This document shows, piece after piece, positions 26,789 to 37,790 of a stretch of 64,000 nt of DNA. Below the pieces are notes generated by a model. That model saw only the letters and a list, made by a program, of their open reading frames with translations, made no database searches and was not told where the DNA came from. The stretch covers positions 2,418,001-2,482,000 of the forward strand of contig NZ_AP017422.1 in the NCBI RefSeq assembly GCF_002355595.1. The letters are read 5' to 3'. The number at the start of each line of letters is the position of its first letter. The first letter of the stretch is position 1. The position numbers were made by a program, and so were the translations under genes. This DNA is from Filimonas lacunae (lineage in GTDB: Bacteria; Bacteroidota; Bacteroidia; Chitinophagales; Chitinophagaceae).

Positions 26789-28084
26789 ATGAACCGCATT
26801 GTATTTGTAGCAGCACTACTGATTGCTTTTGTTTACGGGAAAGCCCAAACGACACGCTTTGTAACCACGGATATTGACAATTTCTGGACAGCTTATGATA
26901 AAATAACCTCCACCAGTGATAGCGCACAGCAATACGCTTATTTAAAAACCTTGTACCTTGATAAAGCAACACCGGGTTTGCAGGGCCTGGTGGAGGTGCG
27001 GCATTATACAGAGAAAGATTTTATAGAGGTAATACATCGTTCACCCCGGTTCTGGACTTCCTTACGGAACAATACTTTTCGCGTAAAAGATCATCTGGCA
27101 GAAATGGACTCTTCTATTGTGAAGCTGAAAAAGGCCTATCCTGCGTTAACTGCTTCCGATGTTTATTTTGCTATCGGTGCTTTTAGAACCCCTGGTACCA
27201 ACCAGGGCAACAAAGTACTGATAGGTTGCGAGTTTTCCACTGCTGATGCTTCGGTAGTAACAGATGAGTTGCCGGTAGGGTTACAAAACTTTTATAAACA
27301 ATACCATCCTTTACGGGACATTGGTTTACTATGTACACATGAATATGTACATACCCAGCAAAAAGAGGGAGCAGATGATTTGCTGCACCAATCGTTGCGT
27401 GAGGGTGTGGCAGAGTTTTTATCATGCCTGGTAACAGGGAAGACTTCCAGTATACCTTCCTTTCATTTCGGCGCACAGCATGAAGCGGAGGTACGGGATT
27501 CGTTTATACTGGATGTGTTTGTACCATCCCATATGTACAACTGGATATGGGGAGAGAATAAAAATTCATTCAAGGAGAGAGAGTTGGGTTATTATGTAGG
27601 ATACCGTATTTGCGAAAACTATTATAAGAAGGCTAAAAATAAGCAACAGGCTGTGGCCGATCTAATGGAGTTGGATTATGCAAATGAAAAGACCGTAGCT
27701 CGTATCATAGATGCATCGGGCTTTTTTACGCAGCCTTTAGCGGTGATTACAGGCAATTACGACAAAGTGCGTCCGCTTGTTAAGGCAATTGCACCTTTTG
27801 CCAACGGCAGTAAACAGGTGGCTCCGGGCTTAACAACTATTACGCTGCATTTCTCTATACCCATGAATACGAATGTCCGCGGCTTTGATTTCGGACCTTT
27901 GGGAGAAGGTCATGTGCTGAGGGTGAAAAAAGTAATTGGTTTTTCGGAAGATAGAAAAGCCTTTACATTTGAAGCTGAGCTTAAACCCGGAATGCATTAT
28001 CAATTAGTGGCTACCAGTCGTTTTATGTCAACAACAGGACTATCATTGAAGCCATTTTTAATTGATATCAGTACCAAACCGTAA
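26789..28084 (+). CDS. Secreted gluzincin-like metallopeptidase (predicted)
   Basis: This 431-residue protein has a signal peptide (cleavage near residue 19). Its central region carries the zinc-binding motif HEYVH (H184, E185, H188) followed by glutamates E205 and E209 in REGVAEF, the spacing expected of gluzincin-type peptidases such as the DUF2268 group. A C-terminal Ig-like segment (about 335-431) ends the protein. It would act in the periplasm or be attached to the outer membrane. The substrate is unknown. It is followed by an SH3-like protein on the same strand after 60 bases. Confidence 0.75.
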   Translation: MNRIVFVAALLIAFVYGKAQTTRFVTTDIDNFWTAYDKITSTSDSAQQYAYLKTLYLDKATPGLQGLVEVRHYTEKDFIEVIHRSPRFWTSLRNNTFRVKDHLAEMDSSIVKLKKAYPALTASDVYFAIGAFRTPGTNQGNKVLIGCEFSTADASVVTDELPVGLQNFYKQYHPLRDIGLLCTHEYVHTQQKEGADDLLHQSLREGVAEFLSCLVTGKTSSIPSFHFGAQHEAEVRDSFILDVFVPSHMYNWIWGENKNSFKERELGYYVGYRICENYYKKAKNKQQAVADLMELDYANEKTVARIIDASGFFTQPLAVITGNYDKVRPLVKAIAPFANGSKQVAPGLTTITLHFSIPMNTNVRGFDFGPLGEGHVLRVKKVIGFSEDRKAFTFEAELKPGMHYQLVATSRFMSTTGLSLKPFLIDISTKP

Positions 28085-28144
28085 TTGTTATATTTGTTGG
28101 ATAGCATATTGTAATAACCCTTTTTTTTAATACAACCCTTCACC

Positions 28145-28834
28145 ATGAAAAGGACTTTTTTGCTTCTGAGCGTTTTGTTATCCGTTTGTTGTTACGGGCA
28201 GTTTGCGGTAGTATCTGATAAAGATGGTTATGTGAATATAAGAGCAGGGGCTTCTACAAAAGAGCGTGTTATTGATACGCTTAGTAATGGCCACGTTATC
28301 TTTTGTTATGATTTTGATGAAGTAGGTAGCTGGAAGTCTATAGCTTACGTCAAGGCGGGTTTGGAAGAGTCGAATGAGGGAACTATTTATAAAGACAGGT
28401 ATGTATTTGTATCTTCTTTTAAAAAGATTCCGGTTGTTGTTAAAGGAACCAGTACAGTAAAATGGAAAAAGGATAGCATAGAAGTGGCGATAGTGAGCAG
28501 GCCTTTTGACGAAAGCAAACACACCTACAAGCGCAATAAGAATTTTATTGAATTGATTGATAACAAGAAGGCGTGGGGAACAGATGGTGGAATACCAAGA
28601 GAGGAGTATGTATCTATTATTGTTAAAATGGGAAGTAAAACCTTTGCATTGCCCCGGACAACTTTTAGCGATTTATATGAACCTGGCTTTGAATTTACAG
28701 AGGTGAATTTTGATAAAACGAGTAATACATTATATATACAGGCAAATAATGGTGATGGCGCTGGTGGATATAGTGTAATATGGAGAATTGTAAATGGATT
28801 TTATAAGGACAGGTTTGTTTTAATAGGCATTTAA
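28145..28834 (+). CDS. Secreted protein with bacterial SH3-like domain
   Basis: This 229-residue protein has a signal peptide (cleavage near residue 18). Residues about 20-75 fit a bacterial SH3 domain, with the hallmark NIRAGAS. Such domains bind peptidoglycan or peptides in many exported proteins. The remaining 150 residues are beta-rich and not assigned. It follows the metallopeptidase gene on the same strand and ends at a strong terminator, so the two may form a unit. Confidence 0.75.
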   Translation: MKRTFLLLSVLLSVCCYGQFAVVSDKDGYVNIRAGASTKERVIDTLSNGHVIFCYDFDEVGSWKSIAYVKAGLEESNEGTIYKDRYVFVSSFKKIPVVVKGTSTVKWKKDSIEVAIVSRPFDESKHTYKRNKNFIELIDNKKAWGTDGGIPREEYVSIIVKMGSKTFALPRTTFSDLYEPGFEFTEVNFDKTSNTLYIQANNGDGAGGYSVIWRIVNGFYKDRFVLIGI

Positions 28835-28849
28835 AAAATGCTGGTTATA

Positions 28850-28889
28850 AAAAAAGGAACAAGCGTTTAATAGCACTTGTTCCTTTTTT
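28850..28889. terminator. Bidirectional terminator between the SH3 and aldo/keto reductase genes
   Basis: A 14-bp perfect stem, AAAAAAGGAACAAG (28850-28863) and CTTGTTCCTTTTTT (28876-28889), encloses a 12-nt loop. Its A- and T-runs let it work for both convergent genes. Confidence 0.9.
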
Positions 28890-28914
28890 ATGTCTATAGT
28901 AATTGCCCTGTGTA

Positions 28915-29913
<999 letters not shown>

Positions 29914-30079
29914 TTATGAAACGTGAATATGGTTTGTTGAACAGGGCAAAGGTCTGAACAGAATCAGCAGGTGTTGCTATACAGGTTACTGCTTTTGCTA
30001 CCAAAATTACTGATAAGGCGTGTAGGATGGTGATGGCCCTGGCGGAATATTTACCTTTGGGGTAATAACAGGATGTGCT

Positions 30080-30976
30080 ATGGAAGAGATTGTAAAAATG
30101 GACAGTGTATCGCAATACAACCAGTTACGGGGAGTGGAAACATTACATCCATTAGTGTCGGTGATGGATTTGTCAACAGCGAAGCCTATGCCTGAGAAAA
30201 CCTTCAATATGGGATTATATATTATATACCTGAAGGAGCTGAAATGTGGAGAGTTACGGTATGGCCGTAGTCATTACGACTACCAGGAAGGCACCCTGGT
30301 GTTTGTAGCGCCGGGGCAGGTAATGAGTGTGCAAAGGAAAACGGAAGTAACTGCTTTAAAGGGCTGGGCGCTTTTGTTTCACCCTGATTTTATAAAAGGT
30401 ACCTCATTAGGCAGGCAAATGGCGCAGTATTCCTTCTTTTCGTATGATGTAAACGAAGCTTTGCACTTGTCGGACAAAGAACAGCAGATGGTGCTGGACT
30501 GTTTTACTAAAATTCGGTACGAATTGCAGCATGCCATTGACAAGCATAGCAAAATGCTGATTGCTTCTAATATAGAATTGTTTTTAAACTATTGTATCCG
30601 CTTTTACGACCGCCAGTTTATTACCCGCGACAATGCCAACAAAGGGGTAGTAGAGAAATTTGAATCGCTGCTGAACGGCTACTTTGCTTCGGATAAGCCT
30701 ATGCAGGCGGGATTGCCTTCTGTGGCGCAGTGTGCGGAAGAACTGCATTTGAGCGCTAATTATTTTGGAGATCTTATTAAAAAGGAAACTGGGAAATCGC
30801 CCCAGGAGTATATACAAAACAAGGTGATTGATGTGGCCAAAGAACGCATTTTTGATATAGAAAAATCGGTAAGCCAGGTGGCTTATGAGCTGGGTTTTAA
30901 ATATCCCAATCATTTTACCCGTTTGTTTAAACAAAAAGTGGGGGTGTCGCCTAATGAGTACCGGGCCTTAAATTAA
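30080..30976 (+). CDS. AraC family transcriptional regulator
   Basis: This 298-residue regulator has an N-terminal cupin-type sensing half and a C-terminal AraC helix-turn-helix (about 195-298), ending in the canonical FKYPNHFTRLFKQKVGVSP and NEYR. The first helix-turn-helix lies around LHLSANYFGDLIKKETG. It is divergent from the aldo/keto reductase gene and probably regulates it. A TACCTTTG box at 30052-30059 is an exact -7 match, 20 bases before the start codon, giving a very short leader. Confidence 0.92.
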   Translation: MEEIVKMDSVSQYNQLRGVETLHPLVSVMDLSTAKPMPEKTFNMGLYIIYLKELKCGELRYGRSHYDYQEGTLVFVAPGQVMSVQRKTEVTALKGWALLFHPDFIKGTSLGRQMAQYSFFSYDVNEALHLSDKEQQMVLDCFTKIRYELQHAIDKHSKMLIASNIELFLNYCIRFYDRQFITRDNANKGVVEKFESLLNGYFASDKPMQAGLPSVAQCAEELHLSANYFGDLIKKETGKSPQEYIQNKVIDVAKERIFDIEKSVSQVAYELGFKYPNHFTRLFKQKVGVSPNEYRALN

Positions 30977-31235
30977 GGCACAGCGTATTGTATAAAATTT
31001 AGCCCGGTGGCATGCTTGTAATTTCACTTTTTTCTTCTTATTATTGAATAACATAAGATAGCGGCTGGCCTGTTCCTCTTCCCCTGGCAAAGCCTGCTAT
31101 GCTTTACTAACTGCCTGAGTATGATGCGATAGTATAATTGGCATGTAAAATGTTATTATTTACCTGTTACATACTATAAAGCGCCCTAAAGGAGTTATTA
31201 AACGTAGCCTTTTCCTAAACACAACTTATTACTGA

Positions 31236-34200
31236 ATGAAGGATCACTTGAGCAACCTTATCCATGCCCGCCTGGAATCGTCCCGCAAAGAATTATTAGA
31301 CCTGGGTTTACGCAACCCGTTATTAAACTACAAAGCGTCTAAAGCCAGGGGCCTGCAAATGGTGCAGGAGAAATCTGCTGCCGTATTTGATATACTGGTA
31401 AAGCAGGGTAAAGGCATGACTTTTACCGGCCGTTCGGGTAAAGATGAATCCAGTGAAGTAGCAGAGTTGCCGGCTTTATCGGAAGAAGCGCAGCAGGAAG
31501 CTTTTTACGATACCCGGCTGCAGACCAATGAGGTGGAAGGCAAGCTGCAAACCAAGTTACTGAACACTTATTATGCCGCCCGTACCAGCATTGAAGAGCA
31601 AGGTGTGAATATATTATATATGGCGTTGGGCATGCTTAACTGGTACGAAGAAGGCAATGGGGAAAATGTAAGAAAAGCTCCGATAGTGCTTATTCCTGTT
31701 GCCCTCGACAGGTCAAGTGCACAGGAGCGTTTTAAGCTGCGGTATACTTCCAGTGAAATAGGCGCGAATCTATCCTTGCAAGCGAAAATGCTGGCCGATT
31801 TTCATATCACCATTCCCGATATACAGGAGTTGGAAGACTTTGCCATAGAAGCCTATTTTGAAGAGATTGAACAACGTATTAAACGCAACCCGGGATGGAG
31901 CGTTGAGCGGGATAATATACAGCTGGGCTTTTTCTCGTTTGGTAAGTTTATGTTGTATCACGATCTGGACATAGAGAAATGGCCGGAAGCGGAAAAACCT
32001 TATGATCATACCATTATACAAGCCATCTTTCACGAAGGGTTTACCGATGCGCCGCCTACCACTACCGAAGCGGACAATCTGGATGAAGATGCCCGTGCTG
32101 ATGCACTTTTGTATGTAATAGATTCTGATAGCTCGCAGGCGCTGGCTATGCTGGCGGTAGATGAAGGCCGCAACCTGGTGATACAGGGTCCTCCGGGTAC
32201 TGGTAAATCGCAAACCATTACCAATATTATAGCCAATGCATTGGGCAAAGGCAAGAAGGTGTTGTTTGTGGCAGAAAAAATGGCGGCTTTGGATGTGGTA
32301 AAACGCCGGTTAGATAATATACAATTAGGCGTGGCATGTCTGGAGCTGCATAGTCACAAAGCGAATAAGAAAGAACTACACGAAGAGTTACGGCGTGTGC
32401 TGGATCTGGGACGCCCCACCTTAGCCCACCTGGAAAAAGAAATATCCTTACTGGCAGGTTATAAGGAAGAATTGAACGATTATAGTAAGGCCGTGAATAA
32501 AACGATAGCGCAAAGCGGATTATCGCCACATCAGATTATTGGCTTGTTGCTGCAGGCCAATCAGCGGCTTGCTGGCGTAGCATTGCCAGTGATTCCTATA
32601 CCAGACATTGCTGCCTGGGATGCGTATAAAATGCATTATGCTGAAGCGGCTGCCGATAAAATACGGGCCAAGGTAAAAGACACCGGTACACCTGCCCGCA
32701 TGTTGTTTCAGGGCAGCGGGTTAAGGGTGTTGCTAAAGCATGAAGAGGAGAAAATGCCGCCGGTGCTGCATCATGTCATAACAGTGATTACTGAACTGCA
32801 ACACAGAGCTGCGGCTTTGTCGCAGCATTTGAACTTACAGGCGCCTTTGCAAAAACAGGCTGTGTATACTTTGCTGGATATAGCACAGCTGGCGTTGCGT
32901 AACCCGGGTTTACAGGGTGTGGATATAACCAGTCCGTTATGGTTGCAACAGGCAGATGCTATTGAAGAGTTGCTGGAGCAGGGAAAGATATATGCGCAGA
33001 TACAGGCAGAATATAAAACAGTTTTATTACCGGAAGCATGGGATTTGCCCGTGCTGGAGATAAGACAAAACCTGGTAGCCTATGGTAATGTATGGTACCG
33101 CTTTTTAATAGGCAGGTATAAACAAAGTGTAAGGCAACTGGCCTCTGTAACAGCAGTGGGTTTACCTAAAGAGGTGGCCGGCAAGCTGGCTTATGTAGAT
33201 GCCATATTAGGCGCTAAAAGAGCCGAAACGGTGATTAATGCCAATGAGGAGTTAGGGGCTGCTTTGTTTGGCATCCGGTGGCAAAAAAACAGATCGAACT
33301 GGGAGGTGTTGCAAACAGTGTTTCGTTATGTAAAAGAAGTGCACCAGCAAATTGCTGCGGGTAAATGTCCGGCTTCGTTACTGGAATACCTGGCTAAAGC
33401 CACTGATACCAAAGAGCTGGAAGCTTTCACCGCTGCACTTACCGGAGCTTTTGCCACTTACGAGCCTGCTATAAACCAGGCATTACAACAATTGGGTTTT
33501 ACCCATGATTACACCATAGAGGGCGTGCCTTTTGGTAATGCTTATTTTACTGCACAACAGGAAAAGTTGCATGCCTGGGCCAACAACCTGCCCGAAATTC
33601 ATAAAGCTATCGGGTGGAATAACCTGGTTGATGCGGTGCATAAGGAAGGCTTTGACGGGTTGGTACAAACCGCTACTCATTGGGATCATGCACAGGAATA
33701 TCTTACCGTGTTATTGCAAAAGATATGGTATGAACACCTGATACAGCAAGCCTTTGAAAGCCTGGGGGCATTGCGGAAATTTGAAAGGGCTACACACGAA
33801 GAGATCGTGCAGAAGTTTCAGCAGCTGGATGTACTGAGCCTGCAATATAACCGCGCCCGCGTGGCTTTAAAGCACTGGGAAAATGTGCCAAGAGCAGAAG
33901 CAGGCGGACAGGTGAATGTGCTGAAAACAGAGTTTAATAAACGTGCAAGACATATGCCTGTGCGCAGGCTGATGCAGGAAGCGGGTATGGCTATACAGGC
34001 CATAAAACCTGTGTTTATGATGAGCCCTATGTCTATTGCCAACTTTTTAGCGCCAGGTAGCCTGGAGTTTGACCTGGTAATATTTGATGAAGCCAGCCAG
34101 GTGCGTCCTGTTGAAGCGCTAGGAGCTATCATTCGGGGCAAGCAGCTGGTTGTAGTGGGCGATTCCAGGCAGTTGCCACCCACCAGCTTCTTCGATACCA

Positions 34201-35912
34201 TGAATAAAGAGGTGGATGAAGAAGAGAACATGACTGCCGATGTGCAAAGCATTTTAGGCATGTGCGATGGGCAGGGTGCGCCGCATCTTATGTTGCGCTG
34301 GCATTACAGAAGCAGGCACGAATCGCTCATCAGTTTATCCAACCATGAGTTTTATGAAAACAAACTGGTGATATTTCCTAGTCCGGGTTCGCAACACCAG
34401 ATGGGATTGGTGTTTCATCATTTGCCCGATGCTGTTTACGACAGGGGTAAAAGCCGTACCAACCAGCAGGAAGCCGAAACGGTAGCGGCGGCTGTAATAG
34501 CCCATGCCCAAAAACATCCTAAACAAACTTTAGGAGTAGTTGCTTTCAGCACTTCGCAAATGCAGGCCATTCAACTGGCATTGGAAATACAAAGAAGAAA
34601 GCATCCGGAAACCGAAGCTTTCTTTAAAAATCATAGCCACGAACCCTTTTTTGTAAAGAACCTGGAAAACGTGCAAGGCGATGAACGAGATGTGATATTC
34701 ATTAGCATAGGCTACGGTAAAACAGAGGAAGGTAAAGTGCCTATGAATTTTGGTCCTTTGAATAATGAAGGGGGCGAAAGGCGTTTAAACGTATTAATCA
34801 CCAGGGCCAAACAACGTTGCGAGGTGTTCACCAATATTACGGCGGCAGATGTGAACAGCGACAGGCCTGGCATCAAGGCCCTGAAAAACTTCCTGTTCTT
34901 TGCGCAATATGGCAAGCTGGATATGGGGGATGAACGCCGTAAAACAGAAGCGGCTCCTTTTGAAGATGTAGTGGCTGCCGGGCTGGAAGCGGCAGGGTAT
35001 ACTGTGAGGAAGCAGGTGGGAAGTGCCGGGTTTTACCTGGATATGGCGGTAGTGGATGCGGAACATCCTGGCCGTTATGTGCTGGGCATTCAGTGTGATG
35101 GTGCTACTTATGCTGCTGCTAAATCGGCCCGTGACCGTGATCGCTTACGCGAGCAGGTGCTGAAAGGAATGGGCTGGCAGATATGCCAGGTGTGGAGTAC
35201 AGATTGGTATCGTAACCCCGACAGGGAATTGCAGCGTTTGATAGCAATCATAGAAGCTGCCAAAGTGCAGCTAAGCCTGGACGATAGCATAGAGGAAGAA
35301 ATGCAGGAATCGAAGGGCGGGCTGATAAGAGAAGAAGTGGTGATGCAGGAAGTGTTGCAACCATCTTACCAGTTTGCGGTGTTATCGGCCGCAGAAATCA
35401 GCGGCCAGGAAATGCACCTGCATCCGGTGAGCAAGTTATCAGGCTGGGTGGAAGAAGTGGTAAAGGTAGAAAGCCCGGTGCATTTTGAAGAAGCGGCTAA
35501 ACGCGTGCTAACGGCAGCAGGTGTGGGCAAGCTGGGGGGACGCATCCGGGAATCGTTGCAGCAGGCTATACAGCATGCGGTACAAAACGGCCGTATTATC
35601 GTGAAAGAAGATTTTCTCTGGCATCATACCATGGATACACCTATAGTGCGGGAGCGTAGCCACCTGCCGGCTACTTCTAAAAAGATACAATATGTGGCCC
35701 CGGAAGAAATTAGCCTGGCCATTAAACAGGTGGTGGAAAGCTCTATAGCCATTTCGCCGGATGCTGCGGTGCCATTTGTAGCCCGTATGCTTGGTTTTTC
35801 CCGTACCACGGAAGAAACCCGGAAAGAGATATTAAAGGTGATTGATATAAGTGTAGATAAACGGATTATTCAAAAAGAAGGCGAGGTGTTAACCGCTCAA
35901 ACTGGCCGATAA
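31236..35912 (+). CDS. Giant DUF4011 superfamily I helicase with MTES_1575 nuclease and DUF3320 domains
   Basis: This 1558-residue protein starts with a DUF4011 region (SRKELLDLGLRNPLLNYK). A split superfamily I helicase follows: Walker A GPPGTGKS near residue 320, Walker B IFDEASQ near 950, motif III GDSRQLPPT near 975, then VQGDERDVIF (about 1145) and LNVLITRAKQR (about 1190). Around residues 1281-1325 a restriction-endonuclease-like MTES_1575 domain shows IQCDG and QVWSTDWY. A DUF3320 winged-helix-like domain ends it (about 1410-1545). Such proteins are inferred to process or restrict foreign nucleic acid, but neither the role nor partners are proven here; neighbours are unrelated. It is probably monocistronic. 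Confidence 0.92.
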   Translation: MKDHLSNLIHARLESSRKELLDLGLRNPLLNYKASKARGLQMVQEKSAAVFDILVKQGKGMTFTGRSGKDESSEVAELPALSEEAQQEAFYDTRLQTNEVEGKLQTKLLNTYYAARTSIEEQGVNILYMALGMLNWYEEGNGENVRKAPIVLIPVALDRSSAQERFKLRYTSSEIGANLSLQAKMLADFHITIPDIQELEDFAIEAYFEEIEQRIKRNPGWSVERDNIQLGFFSFGKFMLYHDLDIEKWPEAEKPYDHTIIQAIFHEGFTDAPPTTTEADNLDEDARADALLYVIDSDSSQALAMLAVDEGRNLVIQGPPGTGKSQTITNIIANALGKGKKVLFVAEKMAALDVVKRRLDNIQLGVACLELHSHKANKKELHEELRRVLDLGRPTLAHLEKEISLLAGYKEELNDYSKAVNKTIAQSGLSPHQIIGLLLQANQRLAGVALPVIPIPDIAAWDAYKMHYAEAAADKIRAKVKDTGTPARMLFQGSGLRVLLKHEEEKMPPVLHHVITVITELQHRAAALSQHLNLQAPLQKQAVYTLLDIAQLALRNPGLQGVDITSPLWLQQADAIEELLEQGKIYAQIQAEYKTVLLPEAWDLPVLEIRQNLVAYGNVWYRFLIGRYKQSVRQLASVTAVGLPKEVAGKLAYVDAILGAKRAETVINANEELGAALFGIRWQKNRSNWEVLQTVFRYVKEVHQQIAAGKCPASLLEYLAKATDTKELEAFTAALTGAFATYEPAINQALQQLGFTHDYTIEGVPFGNAYFTAQQEKLHAWANNLPEIHKAIGWNNLVDAVHKEGFDGLVQTATHWDHAQEYLTVLLQKIWYEHLIQQAFESLGALRKFERATHEEIVQKFQQLDVLSLQYNRARVALKHWENVPRAEAGGQVNVLKTEFNKRARHMPVRRLMQEAGMAIQAIKPVFMMSPMSIANFLAPGSLEFDLVIFDEASQVRPVEALGAIIRGKQLVVVGDSRQLPPTSFFDTMNKEVDEEENMTADVQSILGMCDGQGAPHLMLRWHYRSRHESLISLSNHEFYENKLVIFPSPGSQHQMGLVFHHLPDAVYDRGKSRTNQQEAETVAAAVIAHAQKHPKQTLGVVAFSTSQMQAIQLALEIQRRKHPETEAFFKNHSHEPFFVKNLENVQGDERDVIFISIGYGKTEEGKVPMNFGPLNNEGGERRLNVLITRAKQRCEVFTNITAADVNSDRPGIKALKNFLFFAQYGKLDMGDERRKTEAAPFEDVVAAGLEAAGYTVRKQVGSAGFYLDMAVVDAEHPGRYVLGIQCDGATYAAAKSARDRDRLREQVLKGMGWQICQVWSTDWYRNPDRELQRLIAIIEAAKVQLSLDDSIEEEMQESKGGLIREEVVMQEVLQPSYQFAVLSAAEISGQEMHLHPVSKLSGWVEEVVKVESPVHFEEAAKRVLTAAGVGKLGGRIRESLQQAIQHAVQNGRIIVKEDFLWHHTMDTPIVRERSHLPATSKKIQYVAPEEISLAIKQVVESSIAISPDAAVPFVARMLGFSRTTEETRKEILKVIDISVDKRIIQKEGEVLTAQTGR

Positions 35913-35918
35913 AAACAG

Positions 35919-35958
35919 GTGCTTGTCCGTTTTGTACATCCAAAACTGCGACAAGCAC
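35919..35958 (+). terminator. Hairpin after the helicase gene
   Basis: GTGCTTGTC (35919-35927) pairs with GACAAGCAC (35950-35958), and an inner GTTTTG/CAAAAC stem extends it. GTATTTTT follows, so it probably ends the helicase transcript. Confidence 0.7.
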
Positions 35959-36049
35959 GTATTTTTAAGGTTTAAATCTGTGTTTTGGACAATTTTAAGG
36001 TGCTTTTCTCCTGTGGGTAACTGTATTTTAGATATTTAACAATTCACAA

Positions 36050-36083
36050 TTTGAACTACTTAAAGAACTTCACCCTATTTTTG
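36050..36083 (+). promoter_or_regulatory. Promoter of the small secreted protein gene
   Basis: TTTG (36050-36053) and TATTTTTG (36076-36083) match the -33 and -7 boxes with a 22-base spacer. The -7 box ends 7 bases before the ATG at 36091, so the transcript may be leaderless. Confidence 0.5.
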
Positions 36084-36090
36084 ACCTCAG

Positions 36091-36510
36091 ATGACTAGGT
36101 GGTTACTCCGAATTATACTATCTATAAGTTTTCTCCTGTTTAAGGGGAACGGTCAGCTGCACGCCCATTCTTACCATGCCGGTCTGGCACAATCGCCCCA
36201 TAAAATACTGTTGGAATTAGTAGCCAGTCATGTAGATGACTGCCACGAGGTTCAGGTATTCAGTTTTAATGATGCGGCATCCGGTAAAAACAGTGTGTAT
36301 GATAAAGAGGATGCTACGGAAGTAGAAGATGATGATGAGTCTATCTCTTTCAGAAAGTATTCCGAAATCTCCAACTTCACAGTAAGTTTTATATTCACCC
36401 AGGTTCCTGGGAACTTCGTTTGTATCCATAACAACCGCTTACCATTCTGTAAGCATTTTTCCTATTCTTCTTCCAGCAAGTACATCGTACACCGCAGCAT
36501 TCGCGTGTGA
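36091..36510 (+). CDS. Small secreted protein of unknown function
   Basis: This 139-residue protein begins with a signal peptide (core to about residue 17, cleavage near A25). The mature part is hydrophilic with an acidic stretch (EVEDDDE near residue 75), three cysteines and a serine-rich SYSSSSK near the end. I do not recognise a family. A promoter-like pair of boxes directly upstream supports expression. It precedes the RND efflux operon by 173 bases and could be a separately regulated small protein. Confidence 0.5.
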   Translation: MTRWLLRIILSISFLLFKGNGQLHAHSYHAGLAQSPHKILLELVASHVDDCHEVQVFSFNDAASGKNSVYDKEDATEVEDDDESISFRKYSEISNFTVSFIFTQVPGNFVCIHNNRLPFCKHFSYSSSSKYIVHRSIRV

Positions 36511-36683
36511 TAATCAGTGTGGCTTTTTATGCGGGCTAATTATCTGTGCCCATACCTCTCTATGCCATTTAACGATGTATTGCTTGCCGTCATAGCTTTT
36601 CGCTATAGAGGTTAGCATTTGCTATGCAATAGTTTTCACAAACACATTATCAAAATAGTCCTAACTAATAACCCAGAAACAAT

Positions 36684-37766
36684 ATGAAGAGAATCCTTCT
36701 GTTCGTGAGTTTGTATGTGGTAGTATACCATACAAGTTGCAAACCAAAAGAAAAAGAAAAAGAAGAAGCTACTAAATTCCTGGTAACATCGCCCATTACA
36801 ATGGACACCACTGTTACCAAAGATTATGTAGCACAAATTCGTTCTATCCGTAGCATTGAACTGAGAACCCAGGAAAAGGGTTACCTCCAGAATATTTATG
36901 TAGATGAAGGGCAGTTTGTAAAGAAAGGACAGCTGCTGTTTAAGATCATGCCCCTGTTGTACGAAGCAGAAATGCAGAAGTCACAGGCCGAAGTAAATGC
37001 TGCTGAAATTGAAGTAGCCAACACACAGCCACTGGCAGATAAGAACATTGTATCTAAAAATGAACTGGCTATGGCTAAAGCTAAGCTGGGCAAGGCTAAA
37101 GCAGAGCTGGAATTATCAAAAGCACACCTGGCCTTTACAGAAATCAGGGCGCCTTTTGATGGTTTGATAGATCGTTTACACATGAAGCTGGGTAGCCTGG
37201 TAGAAGAAGGTGAATTACTGACCAGCTTAAGCGATAACAGCCAGATGTGGGTGTATTTCAACGTGTCTGAGCAGGAGTACCTGAACTACCAGCAAATGGT
37301 AAAAGCGCAGGGAAAACTGAAAGTGAAACTGCGTATGGCCAACAACGAAATGTTTGAGCATCCGGGTATTGTAGAAACCATTGAAGCCGATTTTAACAAC
37401 GAAACCGGCAACATTGCATTCAGGGCTACATTCCCTAACCCTAAAGGGTTGCTGCGTAATGGCGAAACTGGTGCTATAAGGGTAACTGACCCGCTGAAAG
37501 GCGCTATGCTTATTCCACAAAAAGCCACTTTTGAAGTACTGGAAAAGAAATATGTGTACGTGATTGATAAAGACAACAAGGTGCAATCCAGAGAAATCAA
37601 AATTGGAGCAGAGTTGCCACATATTTTCATCATTCAGGAAGGCCTTTCTACAGGCGATAAAATCCTGCTGGAAGGTTTGCGTCAGGTAAAAGAAAATGAA
37701 AAGATAGAATACAAGTTTGAGAAGCCAGAAGAAGTGTTATCGCACCTGGAATTATATGCTGAATAA
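36684..37766 (+). CDS. RND efflux periplasmic adaptor (membrane fusion lipoprotein)
   Basis: This 360-residue protein is the adaptor of a tripartite efflux pump. A lipobox around HTSC gives a lipidated C19. The membrane-proximal and lipoyl-like parts include GYLQNIYVDEGQFVKKGQLL, a helical hairpin (about 95-150) follows, and the beta-barrel domain includes DGLIDRLHMKLGSLVEEGELL. It bridges the inner-membrane pump and the outer-membrane channel encoded downstream, 24 bases and then 1 base apart, in one operon. The substrate is unknown. Confidence 0.94.
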   Translation: MKRILLFVSLYVVVYHTSCKPKEKEKEEATKFLVTSPITMDTTVTKDYVAQIRSIRSIELRTQEKGYLQNIYVDEGQFVKKGQLLFKIMPLLYEAEMQKSQAEVNAAEIEVANTQPLADKNIVSKNELAMAKAKLGKAKAELELSKAHLAFTEIRAPFDGLIDRLHMKLGSLVEEGELLTSLSDNSQMWVYFNVSEQEYLNYQQMVKAQGKLKVKLRMANNEMFEHPGIVETIEADFNNETGNIAFRATFPNPKGLLRNGETGAIRVTDPLKGAMLIPQKATFEVLEKKYVYVIDKDNKVQSREIKIGAELPHIFIIQEGLSTGDKILLEGLRQVKENEKIEYKFEKPEEVLSHLELYAE

Positions 37767-37790
37767 TCGTATCACCAAAAGACAGAAATT

